This document shows, piece after piece, positions 10,055-18,384 of a stretch of 64,000 bases of DNA. Position numbers and translations under genes: made by a program. This stretch comes from Acetoanaerobium noterae (lineage in GTDB: Bacteria; Bacillota; Clostridia; Peptostreptococcales; Filifactoraceae), in the NCBI RefSeq assembly GCF_900168025.1, contig NZ_FUYN01000003.1, forward strand, positions 124,001 through 188,000. Direction: 5' to 3'. Under the pieces are notes generated by a model. The model did no database searches and was not told where the DNA came from. It saw only the letters and a program-made list of their open reading frames with translations. Positions within the stretch are counted from its first letter, which is position 1; each line of letters opens with the position of its first letter.

Positions 10055-10185
10055 CTTACATCCCCCATTCCCTTTACTAATCCTTAATGAGAATATTTAT
10101 TAAAAAAAACTGTATAAAAATAATATAGCATAAATTTAACAAAGTATAAACATTTTAATTGTAAACCTTAATGAGGAATCAAAAA

Positions 10186-10214
10186 TAGACAAATCATCGC
10201 TTTTGTGATAAGAT
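10186..10214 (+). promoter_or_regulatory. promoter of the aldehyde oxidoreductase transcript
   Basis: TAGACA (10186-10191) and TAAGAT (10209-10214) are separated by exactly 17 bases. Transcription would start near 10221, leaving a leader of about 200 bases that contains the riboswitch. Confidence 0.55.
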
Positions 10215-10261
10215 AAAAATAATCAGAATAATCAAACTTATCCGAGCTAACTATTCTAAAG

Positions 10262-10370
10262 TATTGAAATATATGCCATGAGGGTTGGCCAATGGGTAGA
10301 GTAGGAAACTACGCTGCCTCCCGCTATTTGGAAAGGATGGGGTTAACACTGAATTTCACTGTTATCCTGT
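10262..10370 (+). ncRNA. Moco-family riboswitch (molybdenum or tungsten cofactor)
   Basis: The segment GCTGCCTCCCG, then TATTTGGAAAGG followed by a paired GGAT...ATCC stem, closely matches the conserved core of the E. coli moaA leader (GCCUCCCG, UGGAAAGG) as I remember it. Just 5' of it GTAG-GAAA-CTAC forms a stem with a GNRA tetraloop. It precedes a gene for a pterin-cofactor enzyme, the normal context. The variant that may sense tungsten cofactor lacks one stem; I cannot decide the subtype by eye. A short TATAATC/GATTATA hairpin at 10371-10388 lies between it and the ribosome binding site and may be part of the expression platform; it has no U-run, so control may act on translation. Confidence 0.82.
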
Positions 10371-10419
10371 ATAATCTACTACGATTATACCTAAACCAAA
10401 TTTTGAAGGAGGTTTTTTC

Positions 10420-12159
10420 ATGCAAAAATTTATTAGAATTGACATGGCTACTCTAAAACACGAAATTACAGATGTGCCAGAAAAATATGCTGGACTAGGT
10501 GGTAGAGCACTTACTTCTAGCTTTGTAAATGATGAAGTTATCCCAACATGTCATGCACTTGGAAAAAACAACAAAATAATCTTCGCTCCAGGTCTACTTA
10601 GCGGAACATCTGCACCAAACTCTGGACGTATGTCTGTAGGAGCTAAAAGTCCACTAACTGGAACTATTAAAGAATCAAATACTGGTGGTTCTTCTTCTCA
10701 AATGCTAGCTAAAATGGGAATTAAAGCATTTGTAATCGAAGGCAAGCCAAGTGACGATAAGTTTTATGTAATTAAATTAGATATGAATGGCGTTACTATC
10801 GAGCCTGCTCCAGCTGAAATTTTAGGCGGTTGCGGAAACTATGATGCTATTCGTATACTAGGCGAAAAATATGGTTCTCACGTTGGAATTGCAATTATAG
10901 GGCCTGCTGGTGAGCACAGACTACCATCTGCAAATATTTCGTTCAAAGACCCTGAAGGTAATATTAGAAGCGCTGGTAGAGGTGGACTAGGAGCAGTACT
11001 TGGTTCTAAAAATGTAAAGGCTATAATCATAGATGAAACTGGAGCAAGCAAAGTGCCAGTAGCTGACCCAGAAGCTTTTGCTGCTGCTTCTAAGGTTTTT
11101 GCAAAGGCTCTATTAGACCATCCAGTTGCAGGCCAAGGTCTTGCACTTTATGGTACAGATGTATTAGTTAATATTATTAATGAAGCAGGTGGACTTCCTG
11201 CAAACAACTTCACTGGCGGAAGAATAGACCACAATGACAATTTCTCTGGAGAAACTCTAAATGCAACTATCACTGAGCGTGGTGGAGATGGAAAAGTTTC
11301 ACACGGATGTCATAAAGGATGCGTTATTCGTTGTTCTCAGTGGTATCCTGATAAACAAGGTAAATACATCACAAGTGGTTTTGAATATGAAACTATTTGG
11401 GGACTAGGCGCTGATGCTGGTATCAAAGATTTCGATACTATCGCATATATAGACCGCGCTATGGATGATGTAGGAGTTGACAGTATAGAAGTTGCTGTTG
11501 CTGTTGCTACTGCAATGGAAGGCGGATTAATTCCTTGGGGCGATGGAGAAAAGGTTCTTGAAATAGTTAAAGAGATGGCTAATCCTACTCCACTTGCTAG
11601 AATCATAGCTGGAGGAACATCTATAGTTGGAAAAGTTTGCGGACTATATCGTGTTCCAGTAGTAAAAGACCAAGCAATCCCAGCTTATGATCCACGTGCT
11701 ATCAAAGGTATCGGCTTAACATATGCTACTACTACTATGGGCGCAGACCACACTGCAGGATACTGTATCTCAGGAAACATCCTAAAAGTTGGAGCAGACA
11801 TAGATCCTCTTAAAAAAGAAGGTCAAATAGAGTATGCACGTGCTATGCAAATCGGTACAGCTGCAATTGACAGTACTGGAATGTGTCTATTTGTATACTT
11901 TGGTATAGCAGACAGCCCAGCTGGCTATCAAGCTCTTATTGATATGATAAATGCTCAGTACGGACTTAGCTTAACTTCAGATGATGTAGATGAGCTAGGA
12001 AAGAATGTGCTTCGCGTTGAAAGAGACTTCAATAAACGTGCTGGCTTTACAAATTCACATGATAGATTGCCAGAATTTATGGAATATGAACCTATAGCAC
12101 CACATAACGTAGTTTGGGATTTCAGCCCTGAAGAAATCGATGAAGTTATGAAGTTCTAA
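10420..12159 (+). CDS. aor: aldehyde:ferredoxin oxidoreductase, tungstopterin enzyme
   Basis: A 579-residue cytoplasmic enzyme that oxidises aldehydes to acids, or reduces acids, with ferredoxin. Family features are YAGLGGRALTS at the N-terminus, SGRMSVGAKSPLTGTIKESN and NTGGSSSQMLAKMG for pterin binding, and GRGGLGAVLGSKNVKAI. The [4Fe-4S] ligands are CHKGCVIRC (CX3CX3C, near residue 295) with a distal cysteine in TGMCLFVYFG (near 490). The slightly short length against the usual 600-620 still covers all three domains. GAAGGAGG precedes the ATG. It lies behind the cofactor riboswitch and is followed by two MoaD-like genes. In amino-acid fermenters AOR handles aldehydes from 2-oxoacids; the substrate here is inferred. 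Confidence 0.94.
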   Translation: MQKFIRIDMATLKHEITDVPEKYAGLGGRALTSSFVNDEVIPTCHALGKNNKIIFAPGLLSGTSAPNSGRMSVGAKSPLTGTIKESNTGGSSSQMLAKMGIKAFVIEGKPSDDKFYVIKLDMNGVTIEPAPAEILGGCGNYDAIRILGEKYGSHVGIAIIGPAGEHRLPSANISFKDPEGNIRSAGRGGLGAVLGSKNVKAIIIDETGASKVPVADPEAFAAASKVFAKALLDHPVAGQGLALYGTDVLVNIINEAGGLPANNFTGGRIDHNDNFSGETLNATITERGGDGKVSHGCHKGCVIRCSQWYPDKQGKYITSGFEYETIWGLGADAGIKDFDTIAYIDRAMDDVGVDSIEVAVAVATAMEGGLIPWGDGEKVLEIVKEMANPTPLARIIAGGTSIVGKVCGLYRVPVVKDQAIPAYDPRAIKGIGLTYATTTMGADHTAGYCISGNILKVGADIDPLKKEGQIEYARAMQIGTAAIDSTGMCLFVYFGIADSPAGYQALIDMINAQYGLSLTSDDVDELGKNVLRVERDFNKRAGFTNSHDRLPEFMEYEPIAPHNVVWDFSPEEIDEVMKF

Positions 12160-12172
12160 TTGTAAAAAATGC

Positions 12173-12202
12173 TGAAAAGTCGGACATAGGTTCGACTTTT
12201 CA
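12173..12202 (+). terminator. hairpin between aor and the first MoaD-like gene
   Basis: TGAAAAGTCG pairs perfectly with CGACTTTTCA around a ten-base loop. It is followed by TATTTAAC rather than a full U-run, so it more likely attenuates or stabilises the aor message than ends it. Confidence 0.6.
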
Positions 12203-12232
12203 TATTTAACCGATGTTAATACAGGAGGCAAA

Positions 12233-12565
12233 ATGATGGAAAACTCAAGTAAAACAATAGAACTCAGAGGTTTTTTACAACTTGATGCCTTTTTAAAAAA
12301 GAAATTTGGAACCATGCCTGTATTTCTAGAAATCGATGGCCCTATAAGCGGTTTGGAGCTTTCTAAACAGCTAGAAATCAAGCGTGACGATATAGAAGTA
12401 ATTTTTGTAAACGGTTTTGTTCAGCAGGTAGACTATATAATCAATCCTGGAGACCGCGTAGCCTTTCTGCCACCTGGATGTCCTGGCCCTTATAGGATTG
12501 CTTTAGGCTTTTATGGGAAAAATCAAGGAAATGAAGCAAATTTTAAACTCAAGAAAGACACCTAG
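12233..12565 (+). CDS. MoaD/ThiS-like beta-grasp protein linked to AOR
   Basis: A 110-residue protein with a beta-grasp sequence pattern (ISGLELSKQLEIKRDDIEVIFVN, then DYIINPGDRVAFLPP). After the PPG that ends a normal MoaD core it continues for about 30 residues (GCPGPYRIALGFYG) instead of stopping at a Gly-Gly tail. It therefore cannot be a sulfur carrier without processing; it may be a cofactor chaperone or assembly partner of AOR (inference). Two ATGs at 12233 and 12236 follow AGGAGG; the second has better spacing. It lies between aor and a classical MoaD-like gene in the same direction. Confidence 0.72.
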   Translation: MMENSSKTIELRGFLQLDAFLKKKFGTMPVFLEIDGPISGLELSKQLEIKRDDIEVIFVNGFVQQVDYIINPGDRVAFLPPGCPGPYRIALGFYGKNQGNEANFKLKKDT

Positions 12566-12585
12566 ATATAATTTAGGAGGAAATT

Positions 12586-12810
12586 ATGCAAATCACTGTT
12601 AAGCTCTTTGCAAATCTAAGAGAAAATAGAGAAAAAATAATGGATATGGACGTAAGTTCAGATACTACTGTCAAAGAAATAATTGAAAGCCTAGGAATTC
12701 CTCTGCAGGATGTAGCAATAATAATGATAAATGGAAGAGGAACTAAATCTGATGCTGTGCTTAAGTCTGATGATGTGCTTGCTCTTTTCCCACCTGTTGG
12801 TGGGGGTTAA
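12586..12810 (+). CDS. MoaD-like sulfur carrier, molybdopterin synthase small subunit type
   Basis: A protein of 74 residues with the complete ubiquitin-like pattern: ITVKLFANLRENRE at the start, SDTTVKEIIESLGI in the middle and LALFPPVGGG at the end. The terminal Gly-Gly is the site that is adenylated and thiocarboxylated in MoaD. The protein delivers sulfur to precursor Z with MoaE; no moaE is in the window. Given its place after aor, it may serve a dedicated tungstopterin. The start follows AGGAGG with seven-base spacing. Confidence 0.85.
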   Translation: MQITVKLFANLRENREKIMDMDVSSDTTVKEIIESLGIPLQDVAIIMINGRGTKSDAVLKSDDVLALFPPVGGG

Positions 12811-12820
12811 ATTATCATAT

Positions 12821-12848
12821 AAAAAGCCACTAAATTTAGTGGCTTTTT
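12821..12848. terminator. bidirectional terminator, MoaD-like gene / topB
   Basis: AAAAAGCCACTAAA pairs with TTTAGTGGCTTTTT, a perfect 14-base stem with flanking A and T runs. It overlaps the last codons of topB. Confidence 0.9.
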
Positions 12849-15088
12849 GTGATTTCAAGTTCTCCATTACCGCTTTCTTTGAACTTAATATGAACATCCT
12901 TATTTTCAGAAGTGTGGATTTTGATGCTGTTTTTGTCTGAAGCTAAAAGCTCTTTTACCAAATCCCTGGATATATCTTCTTTAAGCTCGGGCAGGGAATT
13001 CTTCCAAAGAGTAAAATTGCAGCTTTGTTTCCAGTTAGTACAAAAATACGCTTTTGAATTTTCCTTTATTTTACCATCCTTGCAAAGTGGACAGCTTCCT
13101 AATGGAGTTTTATCTATGTCATATGCTTGATTTTTAACATTAGTATTTTTTGTAAGAGTCAAAACTCTACTAGTATTTTTTTGGATATAGCTCTCTAGTT
13201 TTTTCATGTACTCATCATTTTTTATGTCACCAGAAGCTATCATAGATAGCCCTTTTTCCCAGCTAGCTGTGAGCTCTGGCCTAAGTAGTGAAGGGATTGA
13301 GCCATCAACTACGTCGTAGATTGATTCTCCTAAAGTTGTTGGAGCTAGAATCTGGGTTTTCTTATTGAGTGAAATATAATCTATTTTTTCCAGCTTACTC
13401 AATATCTCTGCTCTAGTAGCACTAGTTCCTATTCCACTCCCTTTGATTTGCTCTCTTAGCTCATCATCTTCGATTAGCTTTCCTGCATTTTCCATAGCAA
13501 GAATAATTGAGCCTGAGTTATATCGTTTTGGCGGAGTGGTTTCCGATTCCTTGATGTCCAGCTCTTTAACTAAAACAGTTTGACCTTTTTTTAGCTTTTT
13601 CAAAATCTCAGCCTTATCCTGCTTTGAATCGTCTTCTTTCTTTTCATCGTTTAAAATCACTTGAAAGCCATCTGAGGTACATACTTTTGAAGTAGAAAAA
13701 AATCTTTCATCTCCTAGCTTTGTTGTAATTGAAAGCTGATTGTATATTGCAGGAGGAAAAAATATGGCTAAAAATCTTCTTACTATAAGTATGTATACTT
13801 CTTTTTCTATTCCTGGAAGCTTATTGTAGGTTGATAAGCCTTGACCCGTCGGAATTATAGCGTAGTGGTCAGTTATGGCTTTGTCATTTACATATTTGGT
13901 TTTTTCTAGGCCCTTATGCTTGTTACTATTAATAACCTCTAAAGCATACTCTGGCAGCATCTTATCCTTTTCATCCAGTGATGCCACTTTATCTAGCTGA
14001 GTTAGACCTTTTAGATTTGAAAGAATTTCTTTGCAAACAGCAGTCGAAAGAACTCTTGCATCTGTTCTTGGATAAGTAATCAGCTTTTTTTCATAAAGGT
14101 TCTGGGCAATCTTAAGTGTCTGGTCTGGGCTTTGCTTTAGCTTTTTAGAAAGCTCATTTTGTAGCTCTGCAAGATTGTATAAAAGAGGAGGATTTTTAGT
14201 TTCCTTCTTTTTCTTAACATCTTCAATTACAGGCTTTTCGTTAGAGGTTTTTAGTTCATTTACAAAGGTTTCAGCCAAAGCTTTATTCGTAAATCCAACT
14301 TCCTTATAGATTTGATTTGAAAGGTAATATCTAGAGCCTTCTACAGCTTTCCACTCAGCATCGTAATCTATAAACCCTTCAAATTCAAATAGAGCTTGAA
14401 CCTTATAATATGGAAGCTTAACAAAATCCCTTATTTCTCTTTCCCTATTTACAATCATTCCTAAAACGCAGGTCATAACACGACCTACTGCTATGACTAT
14501 GTGATCCTTTTCTAGCTTTTTAGCAAGTGTTCTTCCATAGCATAAGGTAAGAAGTCTAGAAAAATTGATTCCCATAAGATAGTCTTCTTTTGCTCGAAGA
14601 AATGCTGAATCAGCTAGGTTATCATAGGCTTCTAGAGGCTTTGCGTTTTTTACACCTTTTTTGATTTCATCCTCAGTTTGAGAATCAATCCAGACTCTCT
14701 TTTTCTCTTTTGATTTTGCATCCACCATCATGTCTACCAGTCTATATATATATTCCCCTTCTCTTCCAGAGTCTGTACATACATATATGGTAGTCACATC
14801 ATCTCTATTCATCTGCTCTTTTATAATATCAAACTGTTTTTGAACATTTGCAATGATTTCATACTTATATCCTTCAGGTAAAAAAGGTAAGTCATGAAGT
14901 CTCCAAGCCTTGTACTTTATATCGTATTTTTCAGGATAGCTCATGGTCACAAGATGTCCTATACACCAAGTAACAATTGCACCAGAAGATTCGATATAGC
15001 CATCTCTTTTATTCCCTTTTATGCCTAGAGTCTTTGCAAATTCAAGTGCAACACTAGGTTTTTCCGCTATAAATAACGATTTGCTAAT
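12836..15088 (-). CDS. topB: DNA topoisomerase III with apparent AUU start
   Basis: A type IA topoisomerase that relaxes and decatenates DNA through a 5'-phosphotyrosine. Motifs are the Toprim start SLFIAEKPSVALEFAKTLG (catalytic Glu), TDSGREGEYIYR, the active-site tyrosine in LITYPRTDARVLS (near residue 335), and a C-terminal zinc ribbon (CPLCKDGKIKENSKAYFC). The essential N-terminus is encoded upstream of the first ATG/GTG (14950). An in-frame TGA at 15106-15104 closes the frame, and between them the only sensible start is ATT at 15088-15086, six bases after AAAGGGGAGG. The protein would be 750 residues. It follows the decarboxylase gene by 20 bases and is likely in the same operon. Confidence 0.9.
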   Translation of the reverse strand: MSKSLFIAEKPSVALEFAKTLGIKGNKRDGYIESSGAIVTWCIGHLVTMSYPEKYDIKYKAWRLHDLPFLPEGYKYEIIANVQKQFDIIKEQMNRDDVTTIYVCTDSGREGEYIYRLVDMMVDAKSKEKKRVWIDSQTEDEIKKGVKNAKPLEAYDNLADSAFLRAKEDYLMGINFSRLLTLCYGRTLAKKLEKDHIVIAVGRVMTCVLGMIVNREREIRDFVKLPYYKVQALFEFEGFIDYDAEWKAVEGSRYYLSNQIYKEVGFTNKALAETFVNELKTSNEKPVIEDVKKKKETKNPPLLYNLAELQNELSKKLKQSPDQTLKIAQNLYEKKLITYPRTDARVLSTAVCKEILSNLKGLTQLDKVASLDEKDKMLPEYALEVINSNKHKGLEKTKYVNDKAITDHYAIIPTGQGLSTYNKLPGIEKEVYILIVRRFLAIFFPPAIYNQLSITTKLGDERFFSTSKVCTSDGFQVILNDEKKEDDSKQDKAEILKKLKKGQTVLVKELDIKESETTPPKRYNSGSIILAMENAGKLIEDDELREQIKGSGIGTSATRAEILSKLEKIDYISLNKKTQILAPTTLGESIYDVVDGSIPSLLRPELTASWEKGLSMIASGDIKNDEYMKKLESYIQKNTSRVLTLTKNTNVKNQAYDIDKTPLGSCPLCKDGKIKENSKAYFCTNWKQSCNFTLWKNSLPELKEDISRDLVKELLASDKNSIKIHTSENKDVHIKFKESGNGELEITKSH

Positions 15089-15108
15089 CGTAATCCTCCC
15101 CTTTCATC

Positions 15109-16596
15109 TTAAATCTTTATTACGTATATTTTATCTGCTTCCTTGGAAGATAAGCTTTTTGTAAGCTTAAGACTATCTGACTTTATAGCATTGATATAAG
15201 TGATTATCTCACTGGTTATCTCTTCTCCAGGTAATACAAGTGGCACTCCAGGAGGATAGGGTACAAGCGATTCTGCAGATATTCTTCCAATAGAATCATC
15301 CAGCTCAACAAGCTCTCTCTTTAACTCTTCTGCTTCATGCCAATTAATGACAGTCTTTGGCTTTGGCATAAGCTTATAGCTATTTATGTTAATTGAATTA
15401 CTATCTTTTCTAGCTTCATTTATATGATTATTTAATTGTGCTTCATAATTTGAATCTGCAAAAATATCCTTTAATGCCTTTACTAAGTTTTCATACATGA
15501 TGCTAGTATCTGCTACAGTTCCAATTAAAACTATATTATTAAAATCTGCCATTTCTACTTGAATATTATACTTACTTCTTAGAAGCTCAGCCAAGTAATT
15601 TCCACTAAGAGGTGTATTTATAACCAGTCTAGTAAAATCATAGCTTTCATTTTCTAGATTTGTTTCATCTAAAACTCTTATCCCTCTGATGTCAGAAAGA
15701 GCTTCTTTTACCTTGTCTATATTTGCCTTTAGTTCCCTTGTGAGCATTTCACCTTTAGTTTCCATTAGATATCTAGCCATATCAATTGACGCTAGAAAAA
15801 GATAAGATGGACTGCTTGATTGAAACATCTGAAGCTTTGACTCTATTTTTTCTATTTGAGCATCAGATAGGCTATGTGATAAATTGAGTACCGCTGTCTG
15901 TGTAAGGGCTGGTAGAGTTTTATGAAAGCTAGTTACTGCAATATCAGCGCCTAAACTAATAGCAGTCTCAGGAAGTAGTGAGCTAAAATTAAAGTGAGCT
16001 CCATGTGCCTCATCTACGAGCAGTAGCATATTATTTTCCTTGCATAGATTTGATATTTCCTTTATATATGCACAGGTTCCATAATAAGTAGGTGAAGTAA
16101 TTACTACGGCTTTCGCATCTTTATTTTCCTTAATAACCTCAGCTAAATCATAGGCATCAACAGTAGAGGCAATATCAAAATCCTTTATCACCTTAGGATA
16201 AACATATATGCTACTCAAATTTCCTAAATAAATCGCTGTAAAAACTGATTTATGGCAGTTTCTTTGAACTATAATCTTATCATTTTTATTAAGTAGCCCT
16301 AGTATCATACTGTAAATACCACAGGTACTTCCATTTACAAGCATGTAGCTTTTTTTGCTTCCCATAGCTTCTGCTAAAAGAACTTGAGCATCTTTTATCA
16401 TCTCTTCAGCTTCATATAAATTGTCAGTCCCAGGAACCTCTGTCAAATCATAGCTATAAACATTGGCTTTTAAAACCTCCAGCTCTTCAAATATCCTTTG
16501 ATTCTGCTTATGCCCAGGCATATGAAAAGCTGTATTATTTTGGTTTTTATAAAATTCGAGTCCCTTAATTATAGGGACTCTGTCAAAATTTATCAT
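15109..16596 (-). CDS. Orn/Lys/Arg decarboxylase, fold-type I PLP enzyme (SpeA/Cad-like)
   Basis: A 495-residue cytoplasmic amino acid decarboxylase of the short Firmicutes type (no N-terminal wing domain). HMPGHKQN at the N-terminus and NGSTCGIYSMILGL are family signatures. The PLP lysine lies in TSFHKTLPALTQ (near residue 225), DEAHGAHF binds the cofactor ring, and the PYPPGVPLVLPGE block marks the C-terminal domain. It makes a polyamine precursor (putrescine, cadaverine or agmatine); the substrate cannot be told from sequence. Its ATG overlaps the stop of the SCIFF maturase gene by four bases, so it is translationally coupled to the peptide-modification operon. Confidence 0.9.
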   Translation of the reverse strand: MINFDRVPIIKGLEFYKNQNNTAFHMPGHKQNQRIFEELEVLKANVYSYDLTEVPGTDNLYEAEEMIKDAQVLLAEAMGSKKSYMLVNGSTCGIYSMILGLLNKNDKIIVQRNCHKSVFTAIYLGNLSSIYVYPKVIKDFDIASTVDAYDLAEVIKENKDAKAVVITSPTYYGTCAYIKEISNLCKENNMLLLVDEAHGAHFNFSSLLPETAISLGADIAVTSFHKTLPALTQTAVLNLSHSLSDAQIEKIESKLQMFQSSSPSYLFLASIDMARYLMETKGEMLTRELKANIDKVKEALSDIRGIRVLDETNLENESYDFTRLVINTPLSGNYLAELLRSKYNIQVEMADFNNIVLIGTVADTSIMYENLVKALKDIFADSNYEAQLNNHINEARKDSNSININSYKLMPKPKTVINWHEAEELKRELVELDDSIGRISAESLVPYPPGVPLVLPGEEITSEIITYINAIKSDSLKLTKSLSSKEADKIYVIKI

Positions 16597-17972
16597 ACTA
16601 ATGGCTCCAATTCATCTTGATTCATCATCACGCTAGCTTCGACCATAAGAGCACACTCTAGTCTTTTTCTTTGCATCTGACAACCAAGGTCGTAAGGCTT
16701 TAATATATCGTTGTTGAAATTAAATGCATTTGCATGGCATCCTCCTGAGCAATAAAACTTAGCCCAGCATTTTGAACATTCATCTTTGGCATAGATATGC
16801 GCCTCTTTAAAGGTTTCTTGCATTTCTTTAGGAAGCTCAACCTTATCCGTCATTACATTTCCCATCTTAAATTCTTCTTGCCCTACAAATTGATGACATG
16901 GGTAGATGTCTCCCTCAGGTGTGATTGCAAGATATTCATTACCTGCTCCACAGCCCGTCATTCTCTTTATAACACAAGGTCCTTGAGATAAATCAACCAT
17001 AAAGTGGAAAAATCTAAAAGGCTCATTATTAACTCTCATTTTTGAATATTCTACAGCTAGCTTTTCATATTCATCTAAAATTTTAGGCAGATCCTCTTCT
17101 CTAAGTGCGTAAGGATTAGATTCATCTCCTACTACTGGTTCTACTGATGTCAAATCAAAGCCTAAGTCCTTAAAGTGAAGAACATCTTTGCTAAAATCCA
17201 TATTATCTCTAGTAAAAGTACCTCTTACATAATAGTACTTGTCTTTTCGTTTTTCAATCAGCTTCTGAAACTTCGGAACGATAATATCATAGCTACCTTT
17301 GTCATTTAAAGTAGGTCTCATATCGTCATTGATAGACTTTCTTCCATCCAAGCTCAGTACCACATTGTGCATATGCTCGTTTACATAGTCTATAATCTCA
17401 TCATCTAATAGCACTCCATTTGTAGTGATTGTGAATCTAAAATTCTTCACTTTTTCTTTTGCTAGTTCATTGCCATACTCAACTATCTGCTTTACTACTT
17501 CAAAATTCATAAGTGGCTCTCCACCAAAGAAATCCACCTCTAGATTTTTTCTGCTTCCAGAGTTATCAACTAAATACTCTAAAGCTTTTTTGCCTACTTC
17601 AAAGCTCATAATGGATTTAGCTCCACCAAAGTCTCCCTGAGATGCAAAACAGTATTTGCATTTCAAGTTACAGTCATGAGCTATATGAAGACACATAGCT
17701 TTTACCACAGGCTCTCTATTTTTAAATGCATCTATATCAAGATAGTTATCAGGCGAATATAAAAGCCCTTCTTCAACTAAACTTTTTATTTCATCAAAGG
17801 TTTCTTTAATCTCATCTAGCGTATATTTTGGAAGCTTTTTCGCAATTTTTTCTGCATCATTAAGTTCATAATAATCCAGCACGTCAAAAGTAATTTCATC
17901 TACAACGTGTACAGCTCCTCCATTTACATCCACTACTATATTTAAGTCATTCATCGAAAACTTATGTATCAA
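16593..17972 (-). CDS. scfB: radical SAM ranthipeptide maturase for SCIFF (SPASM domain)
   Basis: A 459-residue radical SAM enzyme that forms Cys-to-Thr/Asn thioether links in the SCIFF peptide. The N-terminal 85 residues (DVNGGAVHVVDEITFDVLDYY) form the peptide-recognition domain. The radical SAM cluster is CNLKCKYC (CX3CX2C, near residue 104), with FFGGEPLMNF for SAM. The C-terminal SPASM region carries auxiliary cluster cysteines: CGAGNEY, GDIYPCHQFVG, CSKCWAKFYCSGGCH and a last LGCQMQ. Length and order match characterised CteB/Tte1186-type maturases. It lies 81 bases after scfA behind a hairpin and overlaps a decarboxylase gene downstream. Confidence 0.95.
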   Translation of the reverse strand: MIHKFSMNDLNIVVDVNGGAVHVVDEITFDVLDYYELNDAEKIAKKLPKYTLDEIKETFDEIKSLVEEGLLYSPDNYLDIDAFKNREPVVKAMCLHIAHDCNLKCKYCFASQGDFGGAKSIMSFEVGKKALEYLVDNSGSRKNLEVDFFGGEPLMNFEVVKQIVEYGNELAKEKVKNFRFTITTNGVLLDDEIIDYVNEHMHNVVLSLDGRKSINDDMRPTLNDKGSYDIIVPKFQKLIEKRKDKYYYVRGTFTRDNMDFSKDVLHFKDLGFDLTSVEPVVGDESNPYALREEDLPKILDEYEKLAVEYSKMRVNNEPFRFFHFMVDLSQGPCVIKRMTGCGAGNEYLAITPEGDIYPCHQFVGQEEFKMGNVMTDKVELPKEMQETFKEAHIYAKDECSKCWAKFYCSGGCHANAFNFNNDILKPYDLGCQMQRKRLECALMVEASVMMNQDELEPLV

Positions 17973-18000
17973 TTTAATTCCTCCTAGAATTTCACATGAG

Positions 18001-18035
18001 AAAAGGGAATAAAGCCCGATTGCTTTGATTCCCCC
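18001..18035 (-). terminator. attenuating hairpin between scfA and its maturase gene
   Basis: On the minus strand GGGGGAATCAAAGC pairs with GCTTTATTCCCTTTT around a short loop. A partial read-through terminator here would give many peptide transcripts per maturase transcript, as is common in RiPP operons (inference). Confidence 0.7.
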
Positions 18036-18053
18036 TCACAAAACTTACACTTA

Positions 18054-18203
18054 CTATCTGCCTTCTCTTTCGCACTCTTGGTTAGCTACCGTACATGAAG
18101 TTTTACATGCAGATTGGCATGAAGTTTGGCACTCGCCACATCCGCCTTTAGCTGCGCTCTTCTTAAGTGTATCTTTTGAAAGCGTCTTTATATGCTTTTT
18201 CAT
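18054..18203 (-). CDS. scfA: SCIFF ranthipeptide precursor (six cysteines in forty-five residues)
   Basis: A 49-residue peptide, translated from the ATG at 18203. The leader MKKHIKTLSKDTLKKSAAKG is followed by a core with cysteines at 22, 25, 29, 33, 37 and 44 (GGCGECQTSCQSAC, KTSCTVANQEC). This is the near-universal clostridial SCIFF signature. The maturase joins each cysteine to a later residue; threonines at 27, 35 and 38 are natural partners. No leader protease or transporter is adjacent. The gene is first in a scfA-scfB-decarboxylase-topB array. The mature product's role is not established; signalling roles have been proposed for relatives. Confidence 0.97.
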   Translation of the reverse strand: MKKHIKTLSKDTLKKSAAKGGCGECQTSCQSACKTSCTVANQECEREGR

Positions 18204-18384
18204 GGCTCTACCTCCATAGATTGTTATGTATTAGCCTAAATATTATAACATATATTATTATATTTCGCTAAATTTTTTCATCAGTTTAACTTTTCATGCT
18301 CAAGTTCGAAATTTTCATACTATATCCCTATCAAATAAGTTGAGGTATAATAATATTAAAACAGTACTTACGGGAGGGTAAAAT

